Below, piece by piece: positions 1-8,484 of a stretch of DNA of 64,000 nucleotides (position 1 is the first letter of the stretch; each line of letters starts with the position of its first letter). Where the stretch lies: assembly GCA_002702065.1 (NCBI GenBank), contig NZXX01000004.1, positions 257,748 to 321,747 on the forward strand, written 5' to 3'. The notes beneath the pieces were generated by a model. The model had not been told where the DNA came from and did not search any database. It saw only the letters and a list, made by a program, of their open reading frames with translations. Origin of the DNA: Anaerolineaceae bacterium (GTDB lineage: Bacteria > Chloroflexota > Anaerolineae > Aggregatilineales > Phototrophicaceae). The translations under genes were made by a program, and so were the position numbers.

Positions 1-432
1 GACATAAATGCGTTCACCCCGACTGACTTCATTCTCTACGGGTGTCAGGAAGGGCAGGTTGAGCGATGTCGGGATCACCACGCCGCCCTGCATATTGCGG
101 TCAATCTGGAGGATCGCAAAGTCCATGGTCGAAAACTCGGCCACCAGCCGCGCCCGGTAGCGGGCCACCGGCGGTTCATTCATGTCCTCAACCAGAAAAA
201 TGACGTAATCCTCGCCATCTTCGGTAACATGGCGATTGGTGTAGATCAGCCCGGATGAGCTGACAATCGTCCCGCTGCCACCCCACAGAATCTCGCCCCC
301 CTGTTCCACACCGATCTGCACCACACTCTGTGCGATACGGTCGATTTCCTCCGCAGACATATCGCCCTGCGCCCAAACCGGAACGACGAACCCCGCTAAC
401 AAACCCACCAGTAGAACCAGCTTGCGTATCAT
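1..432 (-). CDS. Trypsin-like (S1C/HtrA-type) serine protease, exported; C-terminus beyond the window
   Basis: The gene is truncated by the left window edge, so only the first 144 codons are visible. The start ATG is at 432-430. An N-terminal signal peptide is clear: MIRK, then a run of Leu/Val/Gly, ending in VWA before QGD. The mature part begins with a helix and a first beta barrel: GGSGTIVSSSG followed by TNRHV, where His is the expected catalytic His, and later MDFAILQI, where Asp is the expected catalytic Asp. The Ser motif would lie outside the window. An extracytoplasmic quality-control or processing protease is the likely role. It is transcribed divergently from the nitrilase-fold gene at 568 across 135 bp. 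Confidence 0.8.
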   Translation of the reverse strand, partial: MIRKLVLLVGLLAGFVVPVWAQGDMSAEEIDRIAQSVVQIGVEQGGEILWGGSGTIVSSSGLIYTNRHVTEDGEDYVIFLVEDMNEPPVARYRARLVAEFSTMDFAILQIDRNMQGGVVIPTSLNLPFLTPVENEVSRGERIYV

Positions 433-567
433 AAGACCTGCCTTTAATGTCGATGATTTGTTACCCATTATAACGTCTTGGTTGCAAGCCGGAAATTGAG
501 GTCGTGTAAAACGTAATCCCCCGCTAAAATGGAGAGGTGACAGCACGTAACTGAAGGACAGGCGAAC

Positions 568-1404
568 ATGCGTGAAGTAACGATTGCAGTAGCACAGATC
601 AAACCCAAGCTGGGCGAAAACGAAGACAATCTGGTCAAAATGTCGGAGATGATTTCCAAGATCGCCTCGCAGCAACGGGTGGATCTGATCGTCTTCCCCG
701 AACTGATTACCAGCGGCAACGAACTGGGTGTCCGCTTTACGGAACTGGCCCAGCGCATCCCCGGCCCGACGATCAACCTGATGGCCCAGCGCGCCAATGA
801 GTATGGCGTTTACATCGCTTTTGGCATGGCAACCAAAGAGAAAGTCGAAAGTGTGCTGTACAACTCCGCCATTCTGGTGGGCCCAGAGGGTGAACTGCTG
901 GATACCTACAACAAAATCCACCTGCGTGGTGAAGAACGGATGGCCTTCCGCGAAGGCTACAAACTGCCGGTGATTCCGACGGAAATCGGCAATATTGGCC
1001 TGATGATCGGTTATGATCTGGCCTTCCCCGAAGTGGCCCGCGGTCTGGCGCTGGATGGCGCTGATCTGCTGTGTGTGATGGCCAACTGGGAAGCCGCCAA
1101 TATCGACGAGTGGAAAACCTACCTGCGTGCCCGCGCCTACGAAAACTCCGTGTTTCTGGCCGGGGCCAACCGCATTGGCGAAGATGTGACGCTCAACTTT
1201 GGCGGCGAGAGCATGATTGTCGGCCCGCGCGGGACCATTCATGCGTCGCTGGCAAACGAGACGGACCCGGAATCCGGTGAACCGCTGGAGGGTTTTGCCG
1301 TCGCCCGCATTGACCTCGACGAAGTGCGCAAGTACCGCGAGGAATTCCAGTTCATCCAGAACCGCCAGCCCGCCGTCTACCGGGCGCTGGTGCGCAAGTA
1401 CTAA
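568..1404 (+). CDS. Carbon-nitrogen hydrolase (nitrilase superfamily) protein lacking the catalytic Cys
   Basis: The 278-residue protein has the full nitrilase fold length. Two of the three catalytic residues are in place: Glu45 in IVFPELITSG and Lys116 in YNKIHL. At the nucleophile position the family has a Cys before YDxxFPE, but here the motif reads LMIGYDLAFPE, so residue 148 is Gly (codon GGT, 1009-1011). One base change from TGT would explain it. In active members the Cys attacks amides such as N-carbamoylputrescine, so this copy is either a non-catalytic homologue with a binding role or carries a local mutation. The start ATG follows the ribosome-binding sequence GAAGGACAGG. Confidence 0.85.
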   Translation: MREVTIAVAQIKPKLGENEDNLVKMSEMISKIASQQRVDLIVFPELITSGNELGVRFTELAQRIPGPTINLMAQRANEYGVYIAFGMATKEKVESVLYNSAILVGPEGELLDTYNKIHLRGEERMAFREGYKLPVIPTEIGNIGLMIGYDLAFPEVARGLALDGADLLCVMANWEAANIDEWKTYLRARAYENSVFLAGANRIGEDVTLNFGGESMIVGPRGTIHASLANETDPESGEPLEGFAVARIDLDEVRKYREEFQFIQNRQPAVYRALVRKY

Positions 1405-1414
1405 AATCCCACGT

Positions 1415-1438
1415 CGGGGTGATTGGGTAATCACCCCG
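1415..1438 (+). terminator. Strong hairpin after the nitrilase-fold gene
   Basis: A perfect 10-bp stem (CGGGGTGATT, loop GGGT, AATCACCCCG) starts 10 nt after the stop codon at 1404. There is no long T tract after it, so it may act as an RNA-stabilising hairpin or an imperfect terminator. Confidence 0.55.
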
Positions 1439-1478
1439 GCAACGCCTTTATCCCGGTCAAAATGTTAATTATCAAGAA

Positions 1479-1507
1479 CTGGCATGATTCGGCGCACGGT
1501 CTATAAT
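1479..1507 (+). promoter_or_regulatory. Putative promoter of the comEA-like gene
   Basis: A perfect -10 hexamer TATAAT (1502-1507) lies 17 bp after CTGGCA (1479-1484), a 4/6 match to the -35 consensus. Transcription would start near 1514, ahead of the ATG at 1540. Confidence 0.55.
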
Positions 1508-1539
1508 TTTAGACACGATTAAAGCACACCGTACCAGCC

Positions 1540-2130
1540 ATGAACGATAACCGTGAAGCGCCCGCGCGCCAGCTCATTTTTGTCTTTATTCTGATCTGCC
1601 TTGTCATTGTGGGCGGGGGCATTTTGCTGCTGGTAACGCGCCCACAGCCGGTGCAGATCACGATTCACCCGCCCGTGCCTACCGCCACAACCGCGCCAAC
1701 GGCCACGCCCGGTCCTATCGAGGTCTACATCACCGGGGCGGTGCAGCAGCCACAAACCACGCTCCGCTTACCCGCAGGCAGCCGCGTCGAAGATGCCATT
1801 GATGTCGCCGGAGGTCTGCTGGAGGATGCCGACCTTGACCGCGTCAATCTGGCCCTGATCCTGCGCGATGGCGATCAGGTGCATGTGCCATCACTGGCGG
1901 GCGAAAACACGCTGCTGGCGACGCCGAATACTGACGGAGTCGTTCTGGTCAACCGCGCTACAACCGAAGAACTCCAGTCACTGCCCGGCATTGGCCCGGC
2001 GCTGGCTGAACGCATCATCGCCCACCGTGAAGTCAATGGCCCCTTTGCCAGCATGGACGATCTCGATGAGGTCAGCGGCATCGGCCCGGCCCTGCTGGAA
2101 GGCCTCGCAGACCTGATTGCCTTTGATTAA
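1540..2130 (+). CDS. comEA: ComEA-like DNA-binding competence protein (SLBB + helix-hairpin-helix)
   Basis: The 196-residue protein has one N-terminal membrane segment (about residues 12-33), a Pro/Thr linker (45-58), an SLBB-like domain (IEVYITGAV, then ILRDGDQVHVP, about 60-122) and a C-terminal helix-hairpin-helix pair. The HhH part reads VNRATTEELQSLPGIGPALA followed by VSGIGPALLEGL. This is the ComEA architecture: membrane anchored, with the HhH region binding double-stranded DNA outside the membrane for uptake in transformation. No comEC or pilus genes are next to it, so the competence role is inferred from the family. Its stop overlaps the stop of the convergent ABC ATPase gene by 4 bp. 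Confidence 0.85.
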   Translation: MNDNREAPARQLIFVFILICLVIVGGGILLLVTRPQPVQITIHPPVPTATTAPTATPGPIEVYITGAVQQPQTTLRLPAGSRVEDAIDVAGGLLEDADLDRVNLALILRDGDQVHVPSLAGENTLLATPNTDGVVLVNRATTEELQSLPGIGPALAERIIAHREVNGPFASMDDLDEVSGIGPALLEGLADLIAFD

Positions 2131-3209
2131 CCGACGCGTCTGCCGCTTTTGGTGTCGAAGAACATGATGCCGTCAGGGTCGAATTCACAGTAGATGGTCG
2201 ACCCTACCTGAACCGGTTCATCCAGCGGCACCGTCAACTGCCAGACTTCCTTGTCCAGGTGCACGTCGAGCAGTTTGTAACGCTCCGCAAAAAATGGCGT
2301 CGCCTGGTCGACCACCGCCGGAACACCTTCCGCCGCCAGCCGAACCTTCTCCGGTCGAATGCCAAGCGTCACTCGTGTACCGGCTTCCAGATCATGCCGT
2401 ATCGGATACCCCCCAAACGTATTCCCCTGCCACTGTCCATCCGTGACGTAACCCTGAAATTCGTTCGTGATCGGCGTGCCGACAAAGGTGGCGACAAACA
2501 GGTTAACCGGGTTGTTATAGAGCTGGTGATACGTGCCCACCTGCTCGATCCTGCCGTCACGCATCACCGCAATCCGGTCCGCCAGCGCCACCGCCTCGAT
2601 CTGATCGTGCGTCACGTAAACCGATGTGACCGGAAATTCATATAGCAGGCGTTTCAGTTCGACACGGGCCTCGGTGCGAATTTTGGCGTCCAGGTTGGCA
2701 AATGGCTCATCAAACAGGAACACACGCGGGTCGCGGGCCAACGCACGAGCGATGCCCACCCGCTGGCGTTCCCCGCCGGATAGATGCGCTGGGCGCCGTT
2801 CCAGCAGCTTTTCGAGTCCAATGCCGGTCACTTTAGACACGCGAGCCACGCGCGGCGGCACTTCCTCCTCACGTTTGCGCAGGCTGAGGAAAAAGCCCAC
2901 CGTGCGCCAGCCTTCCCAATGCGGCATCAGCGCCCCGTTCTGAAACACCATGCCGACGCCGCGCTCTCGAATATCAATCTCTGGCAGCGGCACGTTATCA
3001 TAATAAATCGTGCCCTCGTCCGGGGTTTCCAGCCCCGCAATCAGGCGCAGCAGGGTCGACTTGCCACACCCCGACGGCCCCAGAACCCCCAGTACATCGC
3101 CCGAAATCAGCTTGAGCGATACATCATCCACCGCCCGTATACGACGGCTGCCTGCATCTGTATTTTGATGAAATGTTTTGGTGACGTGTTCAAAAGTAAC
3201 TGTTGTCAT
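2127..3209 (-). CDS. ABC transporter ATP-binding protein (MalK/UgpC/PotA type)
   Basis: The 360-residue ATPase shows Walker A GPSGCGKST, a Q-loop (MVFQNGALMPHW), signature LSGGERQR, Walker B VFLFDEP and H-loop VTHD. They are followed by a C-terminal TOBE-like regulatory domain (LGIRPEKVRL). This layout is typical of the ATPases that energise sugar, polyamine or ion importers of the CUT1/MOI type. No permease or binding protein is nearby, so the substrate cannot be named; a shared 'all-purpose' ATPase serving several importers is possible. ATG 3209 was chosen because GGGGAGAG lies 8 nt upstream; a GTG three codons earlier (3218) is in frame. Confidence 0.85.
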   Translation of the reverse strand: MTTVTFEHVTKTFHQNTDAGSRRIRAVDDVSLKLISGDVLGVLGPSGCGKSTLLRLIAGLETPDEGTIYYDNVPLPEIDIRERGVGMVFQNGALMPHWEGWRTVGFFLSLRKREEEVPPRVARVSKVTGIGLEKLLERRPAHLSGGERQRVGIARALARDPRVFLFDEPFANLDAKIRTEARVELKRLLYEFPVTSVYVTHDQIEAVALADRIAVMRDGRIEQVGTYHQLYNNPVNLFVATFVGTPITNEFQGYVTDGQWQGNTFGGYPIRHDLEAGTRVTLGIRPEKVRLAAEGVPAVVDQATPFFAERYKLLDVHLDKEVWQLTVPLDEPVQVGSTIYCEFDPDGIMFFDTKSGRRVG

Positions 3210-3324
3210 AGAATGCACTCTCCCCGGTTGCTATTTTACCGCAAAATGGGACTGTTCCCTTGCCAGAATACCGGAACAGGACTACGCTATGCCGGTGTTA
3301 GCCGACAACGATGGACACCTAACA

Positions 3325-4371
3325 ATGGACACAATTGACTTGCGAAGTGATACCGTGACATGGCCGACTCCGGCTATGCGCGAGGCGATGGCCAATGCCC
3401 CGGTGGGCGACGATGTGTATGGCGAAGACCCCACGATTAACCAGCTCGAAGCGGAAGCCGCCGCCATGCTCGGCAAGGAAGCGGCCCTGTTCGTCAGCAG
3501 CGGCACAATGGGCAACCTGACCGCTGTACTTACACACTGCGGGCGTGGTCAGGAAATGATCCTGGGCGACCTGGCGCATATCTTCCGGTACGAAGCAGGC
3601 AGCGCAGCGGCCTTTGGCGGAATCCAGCCGCACACACTCCCGGTGCAGCCCGACGGAACCTTAAAGCTCGAAGACATTCAGGCGGCCATCCGCGGCGAAA
3701 ATGAACACTTCCCACGAACAAAGCTGATTTGTCTGGAAAACACGCAGGGGTCTGTCGGGGGTGTCCCCATCACGCCTGAATATACAGCGCAGGTCGGGCA
3801 GATCGCGCGCGACAACAACCTGAAGCTGCATATCGACGGCGCCCGAATCTTCAATGCTGCGGCGGCGCTGAATGTACCCGTACAGGAGCTGGTTGCGCCG
3901 GCAGACAGCGTCTCATTCTGTTTAAGCAAGGGGCTGTGTGCGCCGGTCGGGTCCATACTGGTAGGCAGCAAGGACTTCATCTACGAAGCACGGCGTACCC
4001 GCAAGGCGCTGGGTGGCGGGATGCGGCAGGCGGGTGTGGTAGCCGCCGCGGGATTGATCGCCCTGCGCGAGATGACCACGCGGCTGGCCGATGACCATGC
4101 CAATGCCTGTGCGCTGGCTGAAGGACTGGCGAAGATCCCCCATATCGAGATTGATCCGTCCCGCGTCCGCAGCAATATGATTCTGTTCCGGTTCGCCGAA
4201 AGCCTGCCGATCAGTATCGAAGAACTGGTGACACGGCTGAAAAATGACTATAACATTGTGATGGGGGGATATGCCAACGGACGCACCGAGATTCGTCTGG
4301 TAACGCATTACTGGATCACCCGCGACCGTGTTGACCATGTAATTCACGCCATGAGGGAACTGCTGACATGA
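3325..4371 (+). CDS. ltaE: Low-specificity L-threonine aldolase (PLP enzyme)
   Basis: The 348-residue fold-type I PLP enzyme begins with the family signature [19 protein letters not shown] and continues with [15 protein letters not shown]. The PLP Lys is in SFCLSKGL, after [11 protein letters not shown], which holds the Asp that contacts the pyridine nitrogen. Family enzymes split L-threonine or L-allo-threonine into glycine and acetaldehyde in the cytoplasm. An ATG at 3289 in the same frame adds 12 residues and has AGGA 9 nt upstream, so it is an alternative start. The gene is translationally coupled to the next one: ATGA at 4368-4371 is both stop and start. Confidence 0.9.
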   Translation: MDTIDLRSDTVTWPTPAMREAMANAPVGDDVYGEDPTINQLEAEAAAMLGKEAALFVSSGTMGNLTAVLTHCGRGQEMILGDLAHIFRYEAGSAAAFGGIQPHTLPVQPDGTLKLEDIQAAIRGENEHFPRTKLICLENTQGSVGGVPITPEYTAQVGQIARDNNLKLHIDGARIFNAAAALNVPVQELVAPADSVSFCLSKGLCAPVGSILVGSKDFIYEARRTRKALGGGMRQAGVVAAAGLIALREMTTRLADDHANACALAEGLAKIPHIEIDPSRVRSNMILFRFAESLPISIEELVTRLKNDYNIVMGGYANGRTEIRLVTHYWITRDRVDHVIHAMRELLT

Positions 4372-5105
4372 GTGTGCCGGACGACACACTGCCGGAATAC
4401 GAAGATTACGAATACGACCCGTACCAGGAAGACAATACAGAATCCGAATATGAGGATTACATCGACGATACGGCTGACGAGAGGCCGCGTTACCGGGCAT
4501 CCGGCAGCGATCCTACGTTTGGGTATCTGATCGCGCTGGCGCTGGCAGTCGGGCTAATGGCGCTGCCTGCCGAATACCGCGACCTGCGCTATACCATTTT
4601 GTGGCTGGTCCCGGCGGCGTTCGGGGTCATGGCGTGGCTGATGGGCAACACCAGCCGAATCCAGCAGGAAACACCGGAAAACCTTGCCTGGGGGGTCGTC
4701 TTTGCGCTCATCGTCGCCACACCGCTGCTGGCCGTCGGCGGCAGCACCCTGACAGCCACCATCACCCGCCTGTTCTTCGGCATGTCATCCGGCGCGCTGC
4801 TGGCCTATGTCGTGTTTGTGATTCCGCTGTCCGAAACGCTGTTCTTTCGGGGCTTGCTCCAGCAGGAACGCCCGTTCTGGATGGTGGGGTTGATGAGCAG
4901 CCTGTGGAACGCGCTGATCTTTTTCCCGGTGCTGGATGTGGTGTCGTACCCGGCAGTGATGACGCTGATCGCGGTGGCACTGGTCATGATGAACATGATC
5001 TACAGCTATGTGCGCCAGCGCAACGGCCTCGCCGCTGCCTGGTTGTGCCAGATCACTATCAACCTGGTGCTGATCTTCTTCCCATACTTCACAGCCACCG
5101 GCTAA
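4368..5105 (+). CDS. Membrane protein, divergent CPBP-family intramembrane protease-like
   Basis: The 245-residue protein has a very acidic, Tyr-rich cytoplasmic N-terminus (residues 1-45, mostly D, E and Y) followed by about six or seven membrane segments. SETLFFRGLLQ resembles motif 1 of the CPBP (Abi/Rce1) family, EExxxR, but has E-T in place of the double Glu. The later His motifs are not obvious: SLWNALIFF stands where a Trp/His region is expected. It is therefore a diverged and perhaps non-catalytic CPBP-like protein. It overlaps ltaE by four bases. The acidic tail is unusual and may bind a partner. Confidence 0.6.
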   Translation: MSVPDDTLPEYEDYEYDPYQEDNTESEYEDYIDDTADERPRYRASGSDPTFGYLIALALAVGLMALPAEYRDLRYTILWLVPAAFGVMAWLMGNTSRIQQETPENLAWGVVFALIVATPLLAVGGSTLTATITRLFFGMSSGALLAYVVFVIPLSETLFFRGLLQQERPFWMVGLMSSLWNALIFFPVLDVVSYPAVMTLIAVALVMMNMIYSYVRQRNGLAAAWLCQITINLVLIFFPYFTATG

Positions 5106-5144
5106 ACGCTGTCATTCTTCACACAATCAACCCACACAGAATTC

Positions 5145-5199
5145 GTAGGGGCATACCTATTTACGCGGACTTGGTAGGGGCGTACCCACGTGTACGCCC
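5145..5199. repeat. Two copies of a short GTAGGGGCRTACC repeat with palindrome (REP-like)
   Basis: GTAGGGGCATACC (5145-5157) and GTAGGGGCGTACC (5174-5186) lie 29 bp apart. The second copy runs into an inverted repeat, GGGCGTAC (5178-5185) and GTACGCCC (5192-5199), with a 6-base loop. The palindromic form and intergenic position between convergent genes suggest a dispersed REP/MITE-type element; genome copy number cannot be seen here. Confidence 0.55.
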
Positions 5200-5230
5200 G
5201 GTAAATAACAAGAGGCCTTTGCCGCCTGTA

Positions 5231-6313
5231 CTAGAGGTCTTCGTCCCACAGCATGTCGTCATCTTCGTCTTCGAGGCCAAGCAAATCACTCATGAGGATG
5301 CCGCCCTCATTGCGCATCGGCAGGCGGCTGAGGTAACGCTCGGTAATGGCGACATTGCGGTGACGCAGCAGGCGGCTGATTTTGTCGATGGTCACGCCGG
5401 ATTCCTGCAACGCACCCGCCACCGACCGGCGCAGATCATGCGGGGCCACGTGGCCCAACCCGGCGCTCTCGGAGGCCAGGTCGATAATCAGCCAGATACC
5501 ATCCGGCGTCAGGCCAAATTTACTGACTCGCCCACCCTTCCACAGCCGGCGCACCAGCGCAGAATGGGCCGGGGGGCGCGGTTCGCCGGGCGACACCACC
5601 CGCCGCCAGTTATCCAGCGCCTGCAACACCGGGCGCGGAATATCAATCACCGCCATCCGACGGCCTTTGCCATGCACCCGCATCACCGGACGGTCATTCT
5701 GCGTGCTCAGGTCGCCCCATTTGGCGCTTGCCAGTTCATCGCGGCGCAGCGCCATCGTGCACAGCATGGTCATCACCACATGATTGCGCAGTTCCTGATT
5801 GCGCGACGTCGAAATCTGCCGGGCAGACTGCATCAACTGGCGAATTTCGTCCTTCGATAACCACCGTCCTGGCCTTTGTCCATCCTCCGCTTTGGGTGGG
5901 CGCACATTCGCCACCATCGCGGCGATGTAGTCATCAAACCACCCGGCTTCAACCAGCAGTTGAGTGAGCGTCACAATCGCAGCCCTGGCCTGATCAATGC
6001 CCTGTTTGCCGTGCCCCTGCCGCGCCAGCATACCCAGCCAGGCCCGCAGCTGTGCCGCGCTGATGCTTTCATACAGCAGCTTCACTGGCAAAGCAGACAT
6101 GCGCGCGATGCGCTGGTCCCCTTGTGTTGGCTTGAGTTCGGCAATATCAACAAGGTAGGTATCGACCCATCGAAAGTAGGCACGCTGGGTGTGTGGGCTG
6201 CTCGTGCGACCGGGCAAAGCCATGAGAAAGTTAAAGGTCGCTGTCGTGTCACGTTCCGACAGTACGATACCCGACGATGGTGGTCTGCGGTGAGGTTGGA
6301 GATTTTGTACCAT
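5231..6313 (-). CDS. Tyrosine recombinase / integrase (XerC/D-like), complete catalytic set
   Basis: From ATG 6313 the protein has 360 residues. An N-terminal SAM-like core-binding domain (about 20-135, SSPHTQRAYFRWVDTYL) is followed by the catalytic domain with all six active residues: Arg190 (ALRRDEL), Lys216 (HGKGRR), His292 and Arg295 (PHDLRRS), His318 (LLRHRN) and Tyr327 (ERYL). The C-terminus is highly acidic (EDEDDDMLWDEDL), an unusual tail. It should cut and rejoin DNA at specific sites through a 3'-phosphotyrosine link. No phage or transposon genes flank it. An upstream ATG at 6361 exists, but a strong extended -10 sits between the two, so 6313 is preferred and the mRNA would be leaderless. 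Confidence 0.85.
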   Translation of the reverse strand: MVQNLQPHRRPPSSGIVLSERDTTATFNFLMALPGRTSSPHTQRAYFRWVDTYLVDIAELKPTQGDQRIARMSALPVKLLYESISAAQLRAWLGMLARQGHGKQGIDQARAAIVTLTQLLVEAGWFDDYIAAMVANVRPPKAEDGQRPGRWLSKDEIRQLMQSARQISTSRNQELRNHVVMTMLCTMALRRDELASAKWGDLSTQNDRPVMRVHGKGRRMAVIDIPRPVLQALDNWRRVVSPGEPRPPAHSALVRRLWKGGRVSKFGLTPDGIWLIIDLASESAGLGHVAPHDLRRSVAGALQESGVTIDKISRLLRHRNVAITERYLSRLPMRNEGGILMSDLLGLEDEDDDMLWDEDL

Positions 6314-6319
6314 GCCGCT

Positions 6320-6328
6320 AGTATAGCA
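6320..6328 (-). promoter_or_regulatory. Extended -10 promoter giving a leaderless integrase mRNA
   Basis: On the minus strand TGC precedes TATACT (6325-6320), an extended -10 element. Six bases separate it from the ATG at 6313, so the predicted transcription start falls on the A of the start codon. No good -35 is seen. Confidence 0.55.
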
Positions 6329-6416
6329 CGGGTGAGCGACAGATGGCCAAATCTTAATCAATCTGAAACGTCAGACGGCACCGCGCAAATGCCATCCATT
6401 CTGGCAATCGATTCAC

Positions 6417-7103
6417 TCAATCCGAATAGATAGGCTGTTCGGGCGCGCCATGCCGCATCGTGTAGATGAACGCGAAAATCAGGCCAAAGACAAACCCGCC
6501 GATGTGCGCAAAGAAGGCCACCCCACCGCTGGCAGAGTTGAGCGCAGCCGTACCGTTAAATACCTGAAGGACAAACCACAGGCCCAACACCAGGAAAGCG
6601 GGCAGAGTCAGCGGCAGTACAAAGAAGCGGAAAAACGGAAAGCCGACGCGCACCCGCGTACCGGGGTACAGCACAATGTACGCACCCAGCACCGCTGAGA
6701 TCGCCCCACTCGCCCCGATCAGCGGCAGGCAGACATAGTGATACAGCACCGTATGGACCAGCGCCGCCACAAACCCACCCGCGAAATACAACAGCAGGAA
6801 ACGGCGTCGGCCCAGCACATCTTCCACATTGGTGGCAAAAATCCAGAGGAAAATCATGTTGCCGATCAGGTGCCAGATGTCGGCATGCAGGAACATGCTG
6901 CGGAAGAAGTCCACGATCTGCACCGGCGAAAAGCCATATACAAACTGGCACGGCACAATCGAGAGTTGGAAAAAGGCCTGCGTCAAGTCAGAAGGCGGCA
7001 GGCTCAGCTCCCAGACAAAAACCAGAATATTGATCAGAATCAGGCTGTAAGTCAGGTAAGGTTTTGTTTTGGTGGGGTTGTTATACGTTCCCAGCGGGAT
7101 CAT
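6417..7103 (-). CDS. Rhomboid family intramembrane serine protease
   Basis: The 228-residue, six-membrane-segment protein carries the rhomboid catalytic dyad: Ser132 in LIGASGAISAVLG and His200 in FAHIGGFVFG. His78 and Asn82 of the HxxxN motif (WHLIGNMIF) form the oxyanion region. Rhomboids cleave the membrane segments of other proteins within the bilayer; the substrate here is unknown. The length matches single-domain prokaryotic rhomboids. The gene lies alone on the minus strand, with the citrate synthase gene upstream on the same strand about 125 bp away. Confidence 0.92.
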   Translation of the reverse strand: MIPLGTYNNPTKTKPYLTYSLILINILVFVWELSLPPSDLTQAFFQLSIVPCQFVYGFSPVQIVDFFRSMFLHADIWHLIGNMIFLWIFATNVEDVLGRRRFLLLYFAGGFVAALVHTVLYHYVCLPLIGASGAISAVLGAYIVLYPGTRVRVGFPFFRFFVLPLTLPAFLVLGLWFVLQVFNGTAALNSASGGVAFFAHIGGFVFGLIFAFIYTMRHGAPEQPIYSD

Positions 7104-7229
7104 GTGCGTTCACCTCGGAGTCGGCTACTTGCTTTTCTATACGCGGGAACATCGCCGGAGTTGCGGAGTCCAACGGGGGATGCGAGAAACACATGATCAC
7201 TCGCCTCCCCCGTGTTATTGCTGTTGAAA

Positions 7230-8372
7230 TTAGCGGTCTTCGACGGACACCCAATCCAGGTCCATCTCGCCGACGTAATTGGCACGCGGGCGGATCAGCC
7301 GGTTATTCGCCATCTGTTCCAGAATATGCGCCGACCATCCGGCAATCCGGCTCATGGCAAACAGGGGCGTAAACATATCGACATCCAGGTTGATGGTATA
7401 CAGCAGAATGGCGCTGTAGTAGTCGACATTGGGGAACAGCTTACGCTCGATAAAGTATTCATCCGCCAGCGCGGCCTGTTCCAGCTGATTGGCAATTTCG
7501 AACCAGCGGTCATTGCCAGAGCTTTTCGCCAGCGCTTCGGCGTGCTGCTTCAGCACCGCGGCGCGGGGGTCCGGCGCTTTGTAGACACGGTGGCCGATAC
7601 CCATGATGCGACGCTTCTTGGCTTTCACTTCCTGATTAAACCATTCGGTCACGCGGTCCGGGTCGCCAATTTCGAGGAACAGGGCCATCGCCGCCGCATT
7701 CGCGCCACCGTGCGCCGGGCCTTTGAGCGCGCCAATCGCCGCGACCACCGCACTATGAATGTCCGAGTTGGTTGCCGTCACCACGCGGGAGGTAAAGGTG
7801 CTGGCGTTCATACCATGTTCAGCCAGCAGCACCAGATAAACATTGACCGCGTCACTGGCGGTTTTATCCGGTTCTTCACCCGTCAGCATATAGACAAAAT
7901 TCTGGGCCAGTGTCAGGTCGGCACGCGGGGCAACCGGTTCCTGACCTTTGCGCAGGCGATTCCACGCCGCACAAATCGTCGTGATCTGACCGGTCAGCCG
8001 CACCGCCTTGCGCCGGGCTGCTTCAATCGAGTTATCCTCGGCATCCGGGTCATAAAACGCCAGCGCCGCCACTGCAGATTCCAGCACCGCCATCGGGTTG
8101 GCCTCGGCTGGGTAATTGCGCATCAGGTTCAGCAGACCTTCGGGCAGTACCGCACTCTGAGCAAGCGACTGACGCAGTTCCTCTAACTCGGCAGCGTTGG
8201 GCAGCCGATTGTTCCACAACAAATAGACCACTTCTTCAAACAAGGCATTCGCGGCCAGATCCTCGATGCGGTAGCCACCATAAATAAGTTTGCCTTCGGT
8301 ACCGTTCACGAGGCTGGTCATGGTATCGCCAACCACGACTCCCTCAAGGCCTTTTTGTACCTGGTCTGCCAT
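7230..8372 (-). CDS. gltA: Citrate synthase
   Basis: The 380-residue type I (small, dimeric) citrate synthase condenses oxaloacetate and acetyl-CoA at the entry of the TCA cycle. Catalytic residues are visible: His in LLAEHGMNAST, His in MGIGHRVYK and Asp in FPNVDYYSA. The substrate-binding GPAHGGANAA motif is also present. A 2-methylcitrate synthase activity cannot be excluded by sequence, but no prpB or prpD genes are nearby. AAGGAG lies at a normal distance upstream of the ATG at 8372. The gene is divergent from the cysteine/sulfur operon across a long intergenic region rich in palindromes. Confidence 0.93.
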   Translation of the reverse strand: MADQVQKGLEGVVVGDTMTSLVNGTEGKLIYGGYRIEDLAANALFEEVVYLLWNNRLPNAAELEELRQSLAQSAVLPEGLLNLMRNYPAEANPMAVLESAVAALAFYDPDAEDNSIEAARRKAVRLTGQITTICAAWNRLRKGQEPVAPRADLTLAQNFVYMLTGEEPDKTASDAVNVYLVLLAEHGMNASTFTSRVVTATNSDIHSAVVAAIGALKGPAHGGANAAAMALFLEIGDPDRVTEWFNQEVKAKKRRIMGIGHRVYKAPDPRAAVLKQHAEALAKSSGNDRWFEIANQLEQAALADEYFIERKLFPNVDYYSAILLYTINLDVDMFTPLFAMSRIAGWSAHILEQMANNRLIRPRANYVGEMDLDWVSVEDR

Positions 8373-8405
8373 TGAAATAAGCTCCTTGACGTTTAATCAG
8401 TGTAA

Positions 8406-8484
8406 AACCCAAAATGGGTTGCATATCGATATATCAGCATATCGTGCAAAGATGAGGCTTGTGTCGGAAGGAGATTCCTTCCGA
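8406..8484. promoter_or_regulatory. Cluster of palindromes and direct repeats in the gltA / sulfur-operon divergent region
   Basis: Three elements stand out in the 276 bp between gltA and the leader ORF. AACCC/GGGTT pair at 8406-8420. The octamer GCATATCG occurs twice in direct orientation (8421-8428 and 8437-8444), flanked by TTGCA and TGCAA. A perfect 9-3-9 palindrome runs from 8464 to 8484 (TCGGAAGGA, GAT, TCCTTCCGA). No T tract follows the last one on either strand, so it looks like a protein-binding site or mRNA 5' structure rather than a terminator. The rest, 8485-8612, holds nothing I can name. Confidence 0.5.
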
